Source: Pyricularia pennisetigena
Taxonomy: Eukaryota; Ascomycota; Sordariomycetes; Magnaporthales; Pyriculariaceae
DNA: 64,000 nt
Reading direction: 5' to 3'
Assembly: GCF_004337985.1 (NCBI RefSeq)
Contig: NC_043740.1
Location: 1,157,080 to 1,221,079, forward strand
Positions 45,251-57,707 of this stretch are shown here, piece after piece. The notes under the pieces are model-generated. The model did not search any database and had not been told where the DNA came from. It was given only the letters and a program-made list of their open reading frames with translations. The translations under genes were made by a program, and so were the position numbers. Position 1 is the first letter of the stretch; every line of letters starts with the position of its first letter.

Positions 45251-48230
45251 ATGGATACCGCATCGCCACTTCCGGAAATTTCAGTCGAAATACTAGTGTT
45301 TCCTAATATTGATATTATTAACGAATTTGGTGATAATTTTTCTAATATAAATATGTACCCGTCCCACGTTTACCTAGCGTTAGTTCGCACGATTATGATT
45401 TCCTTCTTAAATTAAATTAGGAAATCAAAACCGAATTTATTGCGGTATTTGCAAATAGCCAAAACACAGTTTGCAACGATCCTGCTTTATACGGCGGGAA
45501 AAAGGATGCGTATTATATATACGCACTCAAATTATAAAATAATTTCCTCGATTTGTTCGTTTCTGGATTTTTGTTTCGACGTTGGTAACCGACAAACAAT
45601 AAAGTCGATTTAACCGTTAAATGGTTTCAAAAACCTAAATTGGCGGAAATCTGGCAATATCACCATCAGGGTTTTTCTCGAAAAAAACGGCGAATTAGGT
45701 TTAATTTGCAAAAAAAGTTTACAAATATTGAAACATCCCCAATTTAATGAAAAAAATCCAATATAATGGAACCAGCACCCTTATGCGGCATCGGAATACA
45801 ATAGCTTATATTTAAAACGAACTCGGATTACAAAATAATTTGCCTAACCCCAGTTTAATTCCTACGGACTTTTATATGGTAAAATCTTTCCGTTTATTAA
45901 CGAAATATAACCATCCATATAACCATTTTGTATAACCATCCATTTTATATTATTATTTATATATCTGCAATAGTTAATATATGATTAGATTTTTCAAACG
46001 AAAAAGATCCATAAATATACGAAAAACGAGGTTAAGGAATCATACGTCCGATTTTGCATTTTATTGCGAAAAAGATTTAATATTAGATAAAATTCGGATT
46101 TTAAACTGTTTGCACAAGCCCGAAACGACTGATGGAGGGTTCCATCGCCACAAACCTTCGCCAAAAAATGCAAAAATATGTCCGAAAATATTATTGCCCA
46201 AAATTTAATAAATGTCCCCAAAAAGGTAAATTTTCTTTGGTCGTGGACGGATGGGCAAACCCCGGTTTAAAACACGTTTTTGGGGTATTATAGCCGCTTA
46301 TATCGATAATAATTGGGTACGTCGATATATTATTTTAAATTTTATTGCGATTAACGCCAGCAAAACGAGGGAAAAACTGGCAAAATTTACCCTTTAAACT
46401 ATTTTCAAATACATATTAGACGGTAAAATATTGCCTATTTTAATTGATAATATTTCCAATTTCCGCACCGTGGAGGTTATTGCGGAAATTCGAAAAAGTA
46501 TTGCCCAACTATAAATACATTAACCATTTTACAAATCTTTTATATGGTTTACCTTTTACAATTAATTTAAGGGGCCATACATTAAAATCCTTATATTCCC
46601 AAAACAGATTTCCGCGCATTTTTAACTAGTTCCAATTATAAATAAAATTTGGCAATTAATAATATAAAGGAATTTGAAATATGGGATATATCCCTAAAAT
46701 ATATGGTCGCCCAAATCAATGTTTAACTTTATCAAACAATTTGAAATATAATTATTTAATATATTATTTACTTATATTAATTACGGTATTTAACGGCTTT
46801 ACTGCACTAAAGCCCCAAACGTACCGAACCTTTTTGCAATTTACAACAAATTACTGGAAAGTTCGGCGTTAAAAAACCCCGTCTTTTAATTAAAAAATAT
46901 ATAAACGAAATAGAATTTAACCATTTCGGTTATTGCGCGTGCGTTTTGGCTACGTAAAACCATCGAATCATTTATTTACCAATGCCTTATATTAATAAAA
47001 GGCCAAAATAACCGGGCGAATTCGATTTTATCCAAACTTCGAATATTTGCAAAAGTTGGACGATTTTTAAATGTTTTTTAGTGACAATTAAAACTATCGC
47101 GGTTTTATCAATATTTTTAACGCCAATAAAATAAAAATAATTGCGTACGTTTTATTTGGGTTAGGAGCTATTAGAATTGCTTTTACCAATTCCGAACGAA
47201 AACTTTAGGGAAAACCCCAAAAATATCCACAAACGGGAAAATATACTAATTTGAAAAACGCAGTTCGTTTTGCACGATCAAAATTGGACAAATACATGAA
47301 CCTAATTTAACGTTAAAAAATCGAAAAAAATATATTTTGTAACGGCTACTTTAATACCATTTACGCGGACAAATTCTAAAAGAAAGCGGGCTGTGATATT
47401 ACGTAAAACATACCAACCAAAAGGTGGAAAATTTAATTAGCCGAAATATTAATCGTTTGGGCGAATTATATTCGCAAAAACGAAATCCAAAATTCCACCC
47501 GAAAACAAAATCAATTTACCCGGGAACAAATGCAGTCTTATTTGTTTTGTAACGGAAGCCGAGTCCAAAAAAATGCAAACATATTCCCAAATAAAATTTA
47601 AATCCAATAACAAACCCATTTACCATCGATCGTTCTATTGAAAAAAATATCCCGTTAAAAATCAAAATATTCCTTATTTAAATTCGTTATTCTCAAGTTA
47701 TAAATGGTTACACGGATGGTTATATTAATATATTTTAATCCTCGATTATTTACCGCAATTATACAACACGATAAGAACATTTTGAACTAATAGGTTAGCT
47801 ATAAAACCAAATTCCCGGAATTCGCTCAAATCGCGCGCGATATTTCAACTACTTTTATTACTTCCACTTTTATTAAACGGTTATAATTATAAAGGGGCAA
47901 TTAGATTACCTTTAACCAACCTTCGTTAACCTTATCGGCAATCCGGGACCCTGCTATTATTTACGCTTCGATTAAAAAAGAATCATTTTTTTAAATCGGT
48001 ATTAAAATTTTTATCGTATATAAAAGATTTATGTCCACGGAAGACGAAAAAGTTAAAAACGACCGTTTTAAAGATTTTGTTATGTTTGTGTACAATTTGG
48101 GGGAATTAAACGAAAATTCAAATTCGGATAACGATAATCCTATTTAGGTAACGGTCGCTAGTACCCCAATCCGGGGAAATATTAACCTTATGCCCCCATT
48201 ACCCGTTTTTAGTTTAAAAGGGTTTTAACC
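45251..48230 (+). pseudogene. hAT-type transposase relic (RIP-disrupted)
   Basis: Starting at an ATG at 45251 (MDTASPLPEISVEILVF), broken frames give the hAT catalytic core near 46235-46470. The core reads VVDGWANPGLKHVFGVIAAY, NNWVRRYIILNF, TREKLAKFTL, KILPILIDNISN. The C-terminal dimerisation-like part lies near 47810-47960 (KFPEFAQIARDIS, then LTLSAIRDPAIIYASI). Numerous TAA/TAG stops make it inactive. Terminal inverted repeats and an 8-bp target duplication could not be fixed by eye. Confidence 0.6.
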
Positions 48231-48384
48231 TAATAAATTGTCAATAGAAACCCCATTTAGGGCAGTGAAATGGGTACGAGGTAATATCGTATATGGCCGT
48301 AATTCGACAAACTCCCAATTGTAGAATAGAGGTTTAATATATTTATTTTCCTTTTTTTTATTTTATTTGCGAATGTAGATTTAT

Positions 48385-48545
48385 ATGATATTTGATCTAT
48401 AATCGTGATTTCATATTATATTTGATTTATTATCGTGATTTAATATTATACTTTATTTATTATCGTAATTCTATATTATATTTGATTTATTATCGTGATT
48501 TTATATTATATTTCATTCTCAATTGTAAATTATATTGTATTTATA
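48385..48545. repeat. AT-rich minisatellite, 30-bp unit, about five copies
   Basis: ATTTGATTTATTATCGTGAT recurs every 30 bp with variants. The frame stays open, giving a 10-residue repeat on the plus strand (frame 48392-48586), but there is no reason to call it a gene. Confidence 0.8.
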
Positions 48546-48612
48546 ATTCTGATTTTTCCTATAATTCGAAAAAATTACAAGTATAAATATGCCAAATTTG
48601 TGATTTTACGGG

Positions 48613-48775
48613 TTCTCCCACGGGGGCCCGCGGGTTGCCAAGAAAACCCGTGTACGGTTTTGGGCCGGGCCGGGCCCCCCCACAAAAAATTCAACCCACC
48701 CACGGGTTGGCCGCCCCACCGATTTGGGCTGCCAGGGGCCCCCGTGGGAGGGTTTTGGAATGCCTTAGTCACCGA
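48613..48775. repeat. GC-rich hAT-MITE-like repeat
   Basis: Related to 1473-1601: AACCCACCCACGGGTTGG, GCCCCACCGATTTGGGCT, GGGCCCCCGTGGGAGG and GGAATGCCTTAG. A GC island in very AT-rich DNA. Confidence 0.55.
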
Positions 48776-48905
48776 TAATATATAACCAAAAAAAGCCCCT
48801 TATTACCGAAACTATACGCCAAAAAAGGCTCCCTTTTGCATAAATGCACCTTGTTTGGACAGCCGGAAATTGGGCACGAATACTTTGGTTTAACGAAATA
48901 TAGGC

Positions 48906-50118
48906 TAGTCTCAGTGCGCTGCACTGCACACGCAAAAATAACAGCAAAACCACTGTGCACAAGTAAATATTCGAATATAAAAATATATTAAAATCGTAAA
49001 AGTACAAGGTAACCTACGTCGCAATATTTGGGCTTTTGTTACTCTCTTTGCGTAAAGACCATTGCTACACCCTCTTCAATTATAAAGATATTTAAATATT
49101 AAATATACTATTAAATATCTAATTTATTGTATGATATTTGTTTTCTTAATATAAATAGTAGTATTCAGTAAAAGCCTTATAGTACGCTATAGAGTATATA
49201 CGTTCGCCAGTCCAACCGTGCAATGTGCATGCAGTTATCGCTCAAGATAAATATTATATGAATATTGTTGTATTTATATATATTTTGTGGAAATATTATA
49301 TATTGAACCCAATTATCGGCAAAACTGATAGAAAGTCTCATATATCTACTATGTAACAAAAGAATGAACAAATATTATTTAACTTTTCTTTTACCAATTT
49401 TATTAGAATAATTGAAACAAAAAAGAAACATCATACAGATTTATCATTTTTTTATACAAAAGAATAATCAAAGCTAATGCTACAAGTTAGATCTTCCATA
49501 GACTTTTGTTTGTATACGTAACCCAGCCCCTGAAGTTGTGGTTTTTCTTATCGTTAATATGAGTGAAAATATAAAAGCGTTTCGATTATATATTTTATAT
49601 AAAAATGTATTGAGCTTAACTATCCGCTTATTTAACGACTTAAATAATACGGTATATATACCAAAGTTGTGTATATCGCTATTTAAACGTATACCACCCT
49701 CAACGTACAGAACTCTTGAAATTTGGTTCAAAAGTAAAGATAACATAAATAGAAATCGAAAATCGACAAAACATCGAAAAAATAATACCCCCATAAACTG
49801 ATTAAGGGCAGGTGGTATCGCATTCGCCCAATTATACGTATAAAAGTAAGAATTAAATCGTTATTAGTAACGGTACTCAATACTATTTTCAACGTGCAAA
49901 CGGCTTATTTTTACGATTTTTATTTATTTCTTTATTACGGAGTGTTAATCGCCAAAATGCCGAAAATACAGCCATAAACGGCGAAAATTCACAAACTGTC
50001 CTCCGACCTGAACCAGAGCGTTTTTTGTATGGACCCACAGGTACATTGCAAAGCCGCAATCGAGCCACGAATGGATTAATTGTGGAGCTCTGGGTTTTAG
50101 GGATAGGCCCTGAAACTA
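48906..50118. mobile_element. TAGTCTCAG-family element, 1.2 kb
   Basis: It begins TAGTCTCAGTGCGC and ends GGCCCTGAAACTA. The flanking 9-mers AATATAGGC (48897-48905) and AATATGGGC (50119-50127) agree at 8 of 9 positions, the difference being a RIP-type A/G change. The interior matches 31740-32080 and 32820-33340. It is non-autonomous. Confidence 0.8.
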
Positions 50119-50127
50119 AATATGGGC

Positions 50128-50712
50128 TTCGTATGGAACGTATATAAAAACGTACGCTATAGGTGAGGATAACGAAAAATGTAATATAACCTCTATTATC
50201 GAACGCCACTAAAAAAAGGCTGGATATTTTGGGGTTATTTTTTTGGGGTTACGGGTAAAAGGCCGGGCGTTTGTTGGAAAAGAACCTGGGGTAAAATCGA
50301 TTCGAATACCTATTACCAATATATTACTCCGGTTATTTACAATTGCATTATCAATAACCCGTTTGCGGGTAACCCCTGACACTTGGATAGAATGACGTTC
50401 CGAAACAAATTATTAGAATACTATTGAATATATAAAACTGTTAAGTATTATAACGATTATTTGGCCGTTTCTTTTACCGGATTTAAACCTTATCGAAAAC
50501 GTGTAAAACAAAATAAAGGATTGTATATAATGGAAATACGGAAATTAGGACAAAATCCTGTATAATATTGTACGGTAACGTGTCCGGAGGCTTGAGAGGT
50601 GATCCCGGAATCGCATTTACGTAAACGGTTAAAAACTATACTTTAACGTATGCGTAACGTGATCAACGCCAATAGTATGCATATAAACTGGTAAATCCAA
50701 TTTGTGAATAGT
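50128..50712 (+). pseudogene. Tc1/mariner-type transposase, C-terminal relic
   Basis: Broken frames give a KAGYFGVIFLGLRVKG-like catalytic-core piece, a decayed form of the SPDLNPIENVW motif (at about 50490-50520), EVIPESHLRKRLKT and RMRNVINANSMHIN. The last corresponds to the conserved Tc1 ending RCQAVIDANGMHTKY-like. It lies directly beyond the TAGTCTCAG element at 48906-50118. No open frame remains. Confidence 0.55.
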
Positions 50713-51159
50713 TTTAAAATCGATTTCAACATAATACGTCTATTTAGTTAATTACCTGCAGTATTTCGTTCTAGTTACCTGTGTATAAGGTTTTGTATTT
50801 TGATTAATTCGGGTAGGAGTTACTACCAAAAACATCTAAATTCCGAAGGGATCCACAGACTTACAAAGTCGCCACCACTGTTTAGAGGGAGTGATTTTTA
50901 CCCCTACCACCATAGTGTATACAATATAATATCAAATAAAAATATATGGCGCTAAATTTGCTAACTTATGTATTAGTTTTACGCCGTTCACTGCTAGCAA
51001 ATACCCTGTTTCTATGCAAAGCTTTCTTAAGGGAAAGGCCGTGGCGGTATACGGCTGGCTTGGAACCGACGCTGTTCGCGACCAAGTGAAAACCCTTATT
51101 GTGTTTATATATTAACAGGATTAAGCGAAAGCCCCCCTCCCTGATATGACAAACCTACT
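50713..51159. other. AT-rich, no gene recognised
   Basis: Short stretch with no recognisable frame. It includes a CACCACTG...CTACCACCATAG segment resembling 1725-1850, possibly another repeat. Confidence 0.35.
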
Positions 51160-51429
51160 AATTTAATATTGAGAAGGCATTTAAACTTTGACTGCATCCG
51201 GCCCAGGGGTACTTCGTACGCTTTTGCGCACGTAGTTCGCCTATCTAATATGTATATATATATATTGGGTCAAGTGAATACTTTTGAAATTGAAAATTAC
51301 TTTTTTTTAAATATAGAAAGTACTTTTAGTCGTGGTATAAATAGTTTATATAATTATAATGGCTGTAATAGTTATAATAGTATATCAAGCCGGTATGCAG
51401 TACTTACCCGCACGCTATTAAGTCCATGA

Positions 51430-52370
51430 TACAATTTAAACTATCACCAAAAACGAACGTTTTTAGGGAATATTTAAACATTTTTTATCGTTATTTACCT
51501 GGAAGATATCCTTATTCTTTCCAAAACGTTAGAAAAACACAAAAGATACGTTTACACAATTTTACAAAAACTATAGAGCGTTTAACTTTCAATTAAACCC
51601 GAAAAATGCATTTTTTACAGCAAACAAATTAATTTCCTAAAATATATTATCGCCCGTTGAGAAGTTAGGATGGAAAAATCAAGAATCCAAACAATAAAAG
51701 AATAACCCTAACCATAAAACGTAAAAGACGCTCGGGCATTCCTCGGATTTATGAACCTTTACATAAAGTTTATTACAAATTACGGCGCGATCGCCACCCT
51801 GTTAACCAATATAATTGAAAAAGATTTAAAATTCCAAAGGACGGAATAAATATAATCGGTTTTCGAACAATCACGAAATGCAGTAATACGAAAACCAATC
51901 CTTAAAATACCAGATCCAATAAAACCTTTCGAAATCGAAATAAATGTATCAGACTATGCAATTGGAGGATAATTTAGCCAATAAAACGAAAAAAAAACGC
52001 CTGCACCTTTGCGCTTTTTTGTTACAAAAATCATATAAACTAAAAATCAATTACCAAATCCACGATAAAAAATTTATAGTTGTTATCCGAATATTCGAAA
52101 AATGGAAACCACAACTATCCGGAATTGAGTATGAAATATCAATTTGTACGGACCAAAAAAGCCTAACCCATTTTACCATTAACAAAATATCAAATAAAAG
52201 ACAAATTAAATAGGCAGAATTCCTATTAAATTTCCATCTTAGGATCATTTATTGACAAAAAAACAAAAAACGGTAAAACCGACGCTCTTAACAAAAAACT
52301 AAATTATAAAAATATAATACCCGAGGAAATACGAAAAATCCTTACAGCAAACGACAACGGAAACCTTTTA
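51430..52370 (+). pseudogene. Second Ty3/gypsy pol relic (RT-RNase H)
   Basis: The plus strand reads VIYLEDILILSKTLEKH (RT motif, second catalytic Asp retained), then FLGFMNLYIKFI and the RNase H part VSDYAIGG, FEIEINVSDYA, then NYQIHDKKFIVVIRIFEKWKPQLSG and ISICTDQKSLTHF. The sequence differs clearly from the chromovirus family at 16533-24321. It has many stops and is cut by the solo LTR at 52375. Confidence 0.7.
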
Positions 52371-52374
52371 CCGA

Positions 52375-52993
52375 TGTGAACATGGCTAGCGCAGGGCTAA
52401 TTATATAAGTCACCCTGCATCGAATCAATAAATAAATAACAAACAAAACGTATACGCGTTTATTATACATACAAAGCTTTATATATCACGTCTTTATTCA
52501 TAGTTTTAGCAACAAAACAAATACGTCATATTGAATCTAGCTTAGTGGTATAATGCACGTACCATAATCTATATTATATATACGTTGCTGAAGTGCGTGG
52601 GTTCGAATCCCGTTGTGGTCGCCGATTTTCTGTGCATGCATAAGCACAATAGGCCGTTAGGCTCAATGGGCCGTTAGGCTCAATAGGTCGGCAGGTTAGT
52701 CACATGAATAAGGCCAAATCATGTGACGTGACCCCGCATTCCGGACATCCGGATCGAAGATTTGCACCTACGGATTCGAACACGTAATTTACAACTTAGC
52801 CTTAGATTCATCACTTTCCATAACCTTTATCGATTCAACGATTTAACGAATCGATTGTACAACAACAATATATCATCTCTATTACCCGCTAGCACACGGT
52901 TATCTGCCATTTCAACGTTCCATCAGCCTTATACGTGATCCACCTTTCCCCGCGTTTAAGATTAAGCTTATTCTATCTCGTAACCTCCTCACA
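52375..52993 (+). mobile_element. Solo LTR (619 bp), second copy
   Basis: It begins TGTGAACATGG and ends CCTCCTCACA. Flanks are ACCGA (52370-52374) and ACCAA (52994-52998), a duplication with one G-to-A difference. It lacks about 46 bp near the start relative to 29491-30155, where that copy has a short internal duplication. The tRNA-like A and B boxes are conserved. Confidence 0.82.
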
Positions 52994-52998
52994 ACCAA

Positions 52999-54200
52999 TT
53001 CACCGAAACTTTATACCGATTAACACGGTAACCACACCAAGTGAAATACGGAAAACCCAAAAAATACCACCTACTATTCACAAAAGCTCAAAATCGACCA
53101 AAATTCGAAATTACACCATTAAACGAATTTACAAAAAAACGATTAGCATATACCACAAATCAAAACACACGAATAAAATAATTTACCAATTAAATGCTGC
53201 GCAAAAACATTTAGTTTATCCCATTAAAAAGGATTTAAAAAACCTATTGGAAAAAAAATTCCAAACAAAATTAGAATCCGGAAAACGCGATTCCAAAACC
53301 ACCTCAGGGAAAATTTCGGCCGATCGCCGCCGTTCCTCCTATTTTACCTTTTCGCGCTCCATTCGCCTCAATTCCTCCAAATCGTTAATTCCGCGAAATA
53401 CAGTTTATATTATTTTTTAAACCATATTTTTTTTTTTACTCACGAAAGCGTTCGACCTTCGCATCGGCCAAATAAACCTTTTCGTGAGCCCGACGGCGAA
53501 CCTTTTTTACAATTTTTAATTCCTCCTCCAATTTGGTATATTGTTGGCCAATTTCGGGAAATCAAATAGGCGAAATTCTGAAAACGTCGCACCCCGAACG
53601 GTTCGACCGCAAATACTCGACATAGCGAAAAAGATTTTAAAAAAAACCGAATATTTGGGTATTCCCCTCGATTTGTATGCAAAATAAACAACCATTTTTA
53701 CCGTCGATAAAAACAAAAAAAGGAAGCCGGAACGACGTTCTGTCGACGAACGACCAAATTTTAATTTAATAACGCGATTAAATATGGCGTAGGAAAATTC
53801 GCAAAAAGGAAACAGGAAAATAAAAACAAAAACCAGGGGAATACGGATTATTTAAAGGTTAAAGGGATTTAACCAAAAAAGGAAACCTAAGGATATTACG
53901 ACCAAATAATCGGGTTGGTACCAGTGAAACCAGGCGGGGTTACACCCTTTTTAACGATATTCGACCAAAAAAAACACCGACCGATAGGGAATAGGATTAC
54001 GTAAAGACAAAATTCACGTAAAAAGCACGTAATTGCTAAAACGGTTGATTTTAAACGAATAAAGGGTAATTTTAAAAATTACGACCGGATTTCCAAAGAT
54101 TTTGAAGGACTTTTAAAATTGAGGACCCCCAAAAAAATTACATTTAACATATAATTTATATAAGACGCGCTTATTATTCTGTAAATAAATTCGATCTTAG
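52999..54200. mobile_element. AT-rich transposon relic beyond the solo LTR
   Basis: This is probably the continuation of the second gypsy relic or a neighbouring element. The plus frame 52935-53420 (mostly beyond the LTR) is Lys/Ser/Thr-rich. The minus frames at 53440-53716 are shadows. No domain was recognised with confidence. Confidence 0.35.
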
Positions 54201-56000
54201 GATTTCTGAACAGTAATTAATTTTATGTTTTAATTAACCTTAATATTTACTTAAGAACGATTATAATTTCACCGCAGTTCTTGAAAACCTAGTTACCCAG
54301 TTAAGTCGCTCAGTTGCTTTAACCCACTATATTTTACCCTAAGAACAGGTTAACCGATACCTTGATCGTAACAGTAATCCGCAAATGAATAAGGTTTGAC
54401 GGCAAATCTTTAATTTTCAATATCTTTCCCGATATATTTGTCAGTGACTGAAAAAATGCGGGGCAATCTCCGCTGTAAAGGATTATTTGGAACTTTCCTT
54501 TTCTCTTTTTTCTTCAGAGAGTAGCTTTATGACTACAGCTAAATGTTTCCCAGGTAAATCTTAGAACATTCCTTTTACGTTTTTCCTTGATCAAATTTAA
54601 ACTAACCTTGACACGCAATTTTGCATATTGAAATAAATGACGAAAGGTATTAGTTTTAAACCTAGTATTGTTTTTAGAATATGAAGGAAGAATATATTTA
54701 AATAAATTGTTACAGGAAAATAACCTGCAGATGTTTGTAGATAAATTTTCAAGCCCGTACTTTACAGTTAAATTTTGCATTTATTACTTTTCCGTATTTA
54801 AAACCTCACGTTCACTATAACCTTCCGGTATACGTCTTCCATGTTTTATTGTGCTTCGTATGTTATTATTTTATTGATTTATTTCGGCTGTAATACTCGG
54901 GCATGTTTTCATATTCGCTATAGCCAACAAGTGCACACGAACGCTTTTACTGGAAAATATATTACCTTCGTTTCCAAGACTCTTATTGCTATAAACACGT
55001 TGCCATTGGAGTACTGTGATAATTCCTATGGTAGAGAATATGTCGCAGCTCCCATAACTGATCTTTCGGGGTGAAGAAGCCAGAGATTCGCCGAAAAATC
55101 GCCCTTCTTATTTGACAAGTAAGAAAACTAGACGTACATGGGGAAAAAAATCGCCAACATTAACAAGGAAAGATAACAGCAGCCTTAACTTCTTTTAATA
55201 ACTATTGCTGTTGCTTAGGGTATGAATTGGCAGATTTACTTAACTTGGCCCTGTAGGTCGCTTACTGATGCCTGCATACACAATTTTCAAATGACCATTT
55301 ATTTGGGGGTTTGATAGGCTAAGGCACAGGCACCCTGCTTACGTCCGTAACTGGGCGGGGTTCAGTGAGGGTAGAGTGAAAATTCAGCTGGCTTGGACCC
55401 GGCTCTCAAATTCGAGAATACACTCCAAAGTACGCTAATGCAGGTAGCCTAAGAGAGTGTTACCCTACCTGGCTGAGGGTTTAATCGCGTACCACCACAC
55501 CAAGGCCGCCTTTTGTGCCCTTTGAAGACGCCACACCGCGAATATCCCGAAGGTGGTCGTCGTTCTGGTTGGCGTAACGTTTGACGATTATCTTGTACCT
55601 ACATTAGACACTCTTACCTACCTAGTCCAGTTCTAGAATTGCCTATCACCAAGGTACCACGATTAGCTTAGACGGCACACGATCTGCTCAAATGAGGACG
55701 GGATGCTCATCACAGCCACGTCTCTCCTCGCCCTTTCCTTTTGTTTGCCTTCTCACCCTCCCCTCACTTTCCTTCCTTTCCGGACCAGGTCTCGGCCGGC
55801 TGCAAATCAAGAGTTCGTCCCACCCCACGTCCAATGATTCCTGAAAACTTCAACATTTCACACTAGAGAACTTTCCCCATGTTCTGACTGGATATCTCTC
55901 CTGTCGTCTGCACTCTCATGGTCTGCCACGAAACCTTGAATTCTTTGACCTCTCTTTCAACAACATCGACGACCAGACACGAAACCGACTAACGAAGACT
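54201..56000. other. Transition from transposon block to gene-bearing DNA
   Basis: AT content falls gradually. A 77-codon plus frame at 54841-55074 (MFYCASYVIILLIYFGCNTRA start, four Cys in total) could encode a small secreted or membrane peptide, but nothing supports expression. From about 55690 a CT-rich stretch (CTTTCCTTTTGTTTGCC and similar) is the typical fungal promoter context of the transporter at 56001. Confidence 0.45.
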
Positions 56001-57707
56001 ATGGCATCCCCGCCTCCCAGCGAGGTCGTCAGACCGATTGAAACGTTCCTTCAACCTACCGAATCCGACGCCAATGATCCAACCATTCCTCACTCGGCGA
56101 CTTCTTCTGCAAGCCACATCCATCAGGATAGCGGCACAGTCAAGAAGCTCTCCGCAATCCAAGCAATCCGCAAATGGCCCTGGATATCAGCCTGGCAACT
56201 CGCCCTTTCGTCAGGCATTATCCTCACCGGCTTTGACCTCAGCATCGTTTCCAACGTGGCATCCCTGCCCGCCTTCCAAGTTCAGTTCGGCACGCTCTAC
56301 GGTGACAAATACATCCTTCCAGCCCTTTGGCTCGGCTTTTGGAACGCCTCAATTCCGATCGGCGCCATCGTTGGTGCCCTCGCCGCAGGCCTGCTTCAAG
56401 ATGTCGTGGGACGTCGAGCCGCCGTGGCTGCCGCTAGTCTCCTCTCGGCCGCCTGCGTCGCTGCGGCTTTCTTTTCTGACAAGGCGGGCGTGATCGATGC
56501 ACAGCGAGGCGTGTTTCTCGTAGCCAAGACAGTCCAAGGTTTCGCCGCCGGCATGATGCTCTGCACCGTCGAGACGTGGCAATCCGAGGTTCTCCCGCCG
56601 GCGCTCCGCGGGCCTGGCATCGCACTTTACCCCATCTTTACGCTACTCGGACAGCTTGTCGGCGCCGTCGTCGTCCAGTCCGTCCTCGAGGTCAAGTACA
56701 TGGTCAACTACCGGCTCGCCTTAGCAACACAGTGGCCCTTTACCGCCATACCACTCGTTGTCGCCCTTCTGATGCCGGAGAGCCCGCCTTGGCTTGTGCG
56801 GATGGGCCGTTTGGATGCTGCGCGCAAAAGTCTGACACGACTGGGGTCTACAAGGGACGATGGCAGCATTGATGCTGAGCTGGAAGGCTTGAAGCGCATC
56901 ATCGAGCTTGAGCGCGAACAAAGCGACAACAGAAAGGTGGGATACATCGAGTGCTTCAAAGGGACAGACAACCGCCGCTCGTGGATCATTCTATTTGCGC
57001 GGGTCATCCCAACATTCTTCGGCCTTCCACTCTTCTCCACTGCCAGCTACTTCCTCCAAGTCCTCAACGTCCCGCCACGCCTCAGCCTGCTCTTCACGCT
57101 CATCGGCGTCGTCATAGGGCTGTTCGCAAACTTTGCCAGCTTCTGGACGCTCACCACGTTCGGCCGCCGACCACTCATCACCGCCACCATGGCCTTTGCG
57201 GCGGTCATGTGGGCCTCGATCGGCATCGCCGGTTGCTACCCATCGACGCTTCCGGCCGTGCAATGGTACGTCATCGTGGCCATGATAATCACCATCTCGG
57301 TGGTCGGCGTGGCGGCCTGGCCCGCCTCGCACGTCGTGGCCGTCGAGGCGTCGTCGCTCCGCCTCCGTGCACGCAGCCAGGGCATTGCCGGCGTCGCGGC
57401 GAACCTCGTCATGGGCGTCATCAGCATCGTCCTCCCTTACATCTACAACCAGGACCAGGGCAACGGCGGCGCGCGCGTCGGGTTCCTCTTTGCGTTCCTC
57501 TGTCTGGTTGGCACTGTGCTGTCGTGGTTATTCATCCCCGAGATGAAGGACCGCACCGTTGAGGCCGTGGATGCCATGTTTGAGCTGCAGCTGCCAGCGC
57601 GGGCGTTTGCGACGTGGCGCCGCGACGGAGACGAGGAGCGCGATGATCGGGAGAAGACCCCTGGCGCTGAGGAGCGCGAAGCTCAGGAGACGGCCGGGAA
57701 AATGTGA
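56001..57707 (+). CDS. MFS sugar transporter-like protein
   Basis: An intronless gene of 568 aa. It encodes a plasma-membrane major facilitator of the fungal sugar/maltose transporter family with about 12 membrane segments. Visible family signatures are GFDLSIVSN in segment 1 (residues 77-85), DVVGRRAAV (loop 2-3), ETWQSEVLPPALRG (residues 191-204), PESPPWLVRMGR before the central loop (259-270), FGRRPLI in the second half and PEMKDRTVEAVDAMF after segment 12. The last matches the family's PETKGRTLEEID motif. The ATG at 56001 follows CGAAGACT and gives a normal 60-residue cytosolic N-terminus. The substrate cannot be told from the sequence; alpha-glucosides or hexoses are likely by family. 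Codon use is GC-rich, unlike the block upstream. Confidence 0.92.
   Translation: MASPPPSEVVRPIETFLQPTESDANDPTIPHSATSSASHIHQDSGTVKKLSAIQAIRKWPWISAWQLALSSGIILTGFDLSIVSNVASLPAFQVQFGTLYGDKYILPALWLGFWNASIPIGAIVGALAAGLLQDVVGRRAAVAAASLLSAACVAAAFFSDKAGVIDAQRGVFLVAKTVQGFAAGMMLCTVETWQSEVLPPALRGPGIALYPIFTLLGQLVGAVVVQSVLEVKYMVNYRLALATQWPFTAIPLVVALLMPESPPWLVRMGRLDAARKSLTRLGSTRDDGSIDAELEGLKRIIELEREQSDNRKVGYIECFKGTDNRRSWIILFARVIPTFFGLPLFSTASYFLQVLNVPPRLSLLFTLIGVVIGLFANFASFWTLTTFGRRPLITATMAFAAVMWASIGIAGCYPSTLPAVQWYVIVAMIITISVVGVAAWPASHVVAVEASSLRLRARSQGIAGVAANLVMGVISIVLPYIYNQDQGNGGARVGFLFAFLCLVGTVLSWLFIPEMKDRTVEAVDAMFELQLPARAFATWRRDGDEERDDREKTPGAEEREAQETAGKM

Noticed and set aside
54841..55074. 77-codon plus ORF as a secreted peptide gene
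   Set aside because: Hydrophobic start and four cysteines are suggestive, but composition is AT-biased and there is no independent support.
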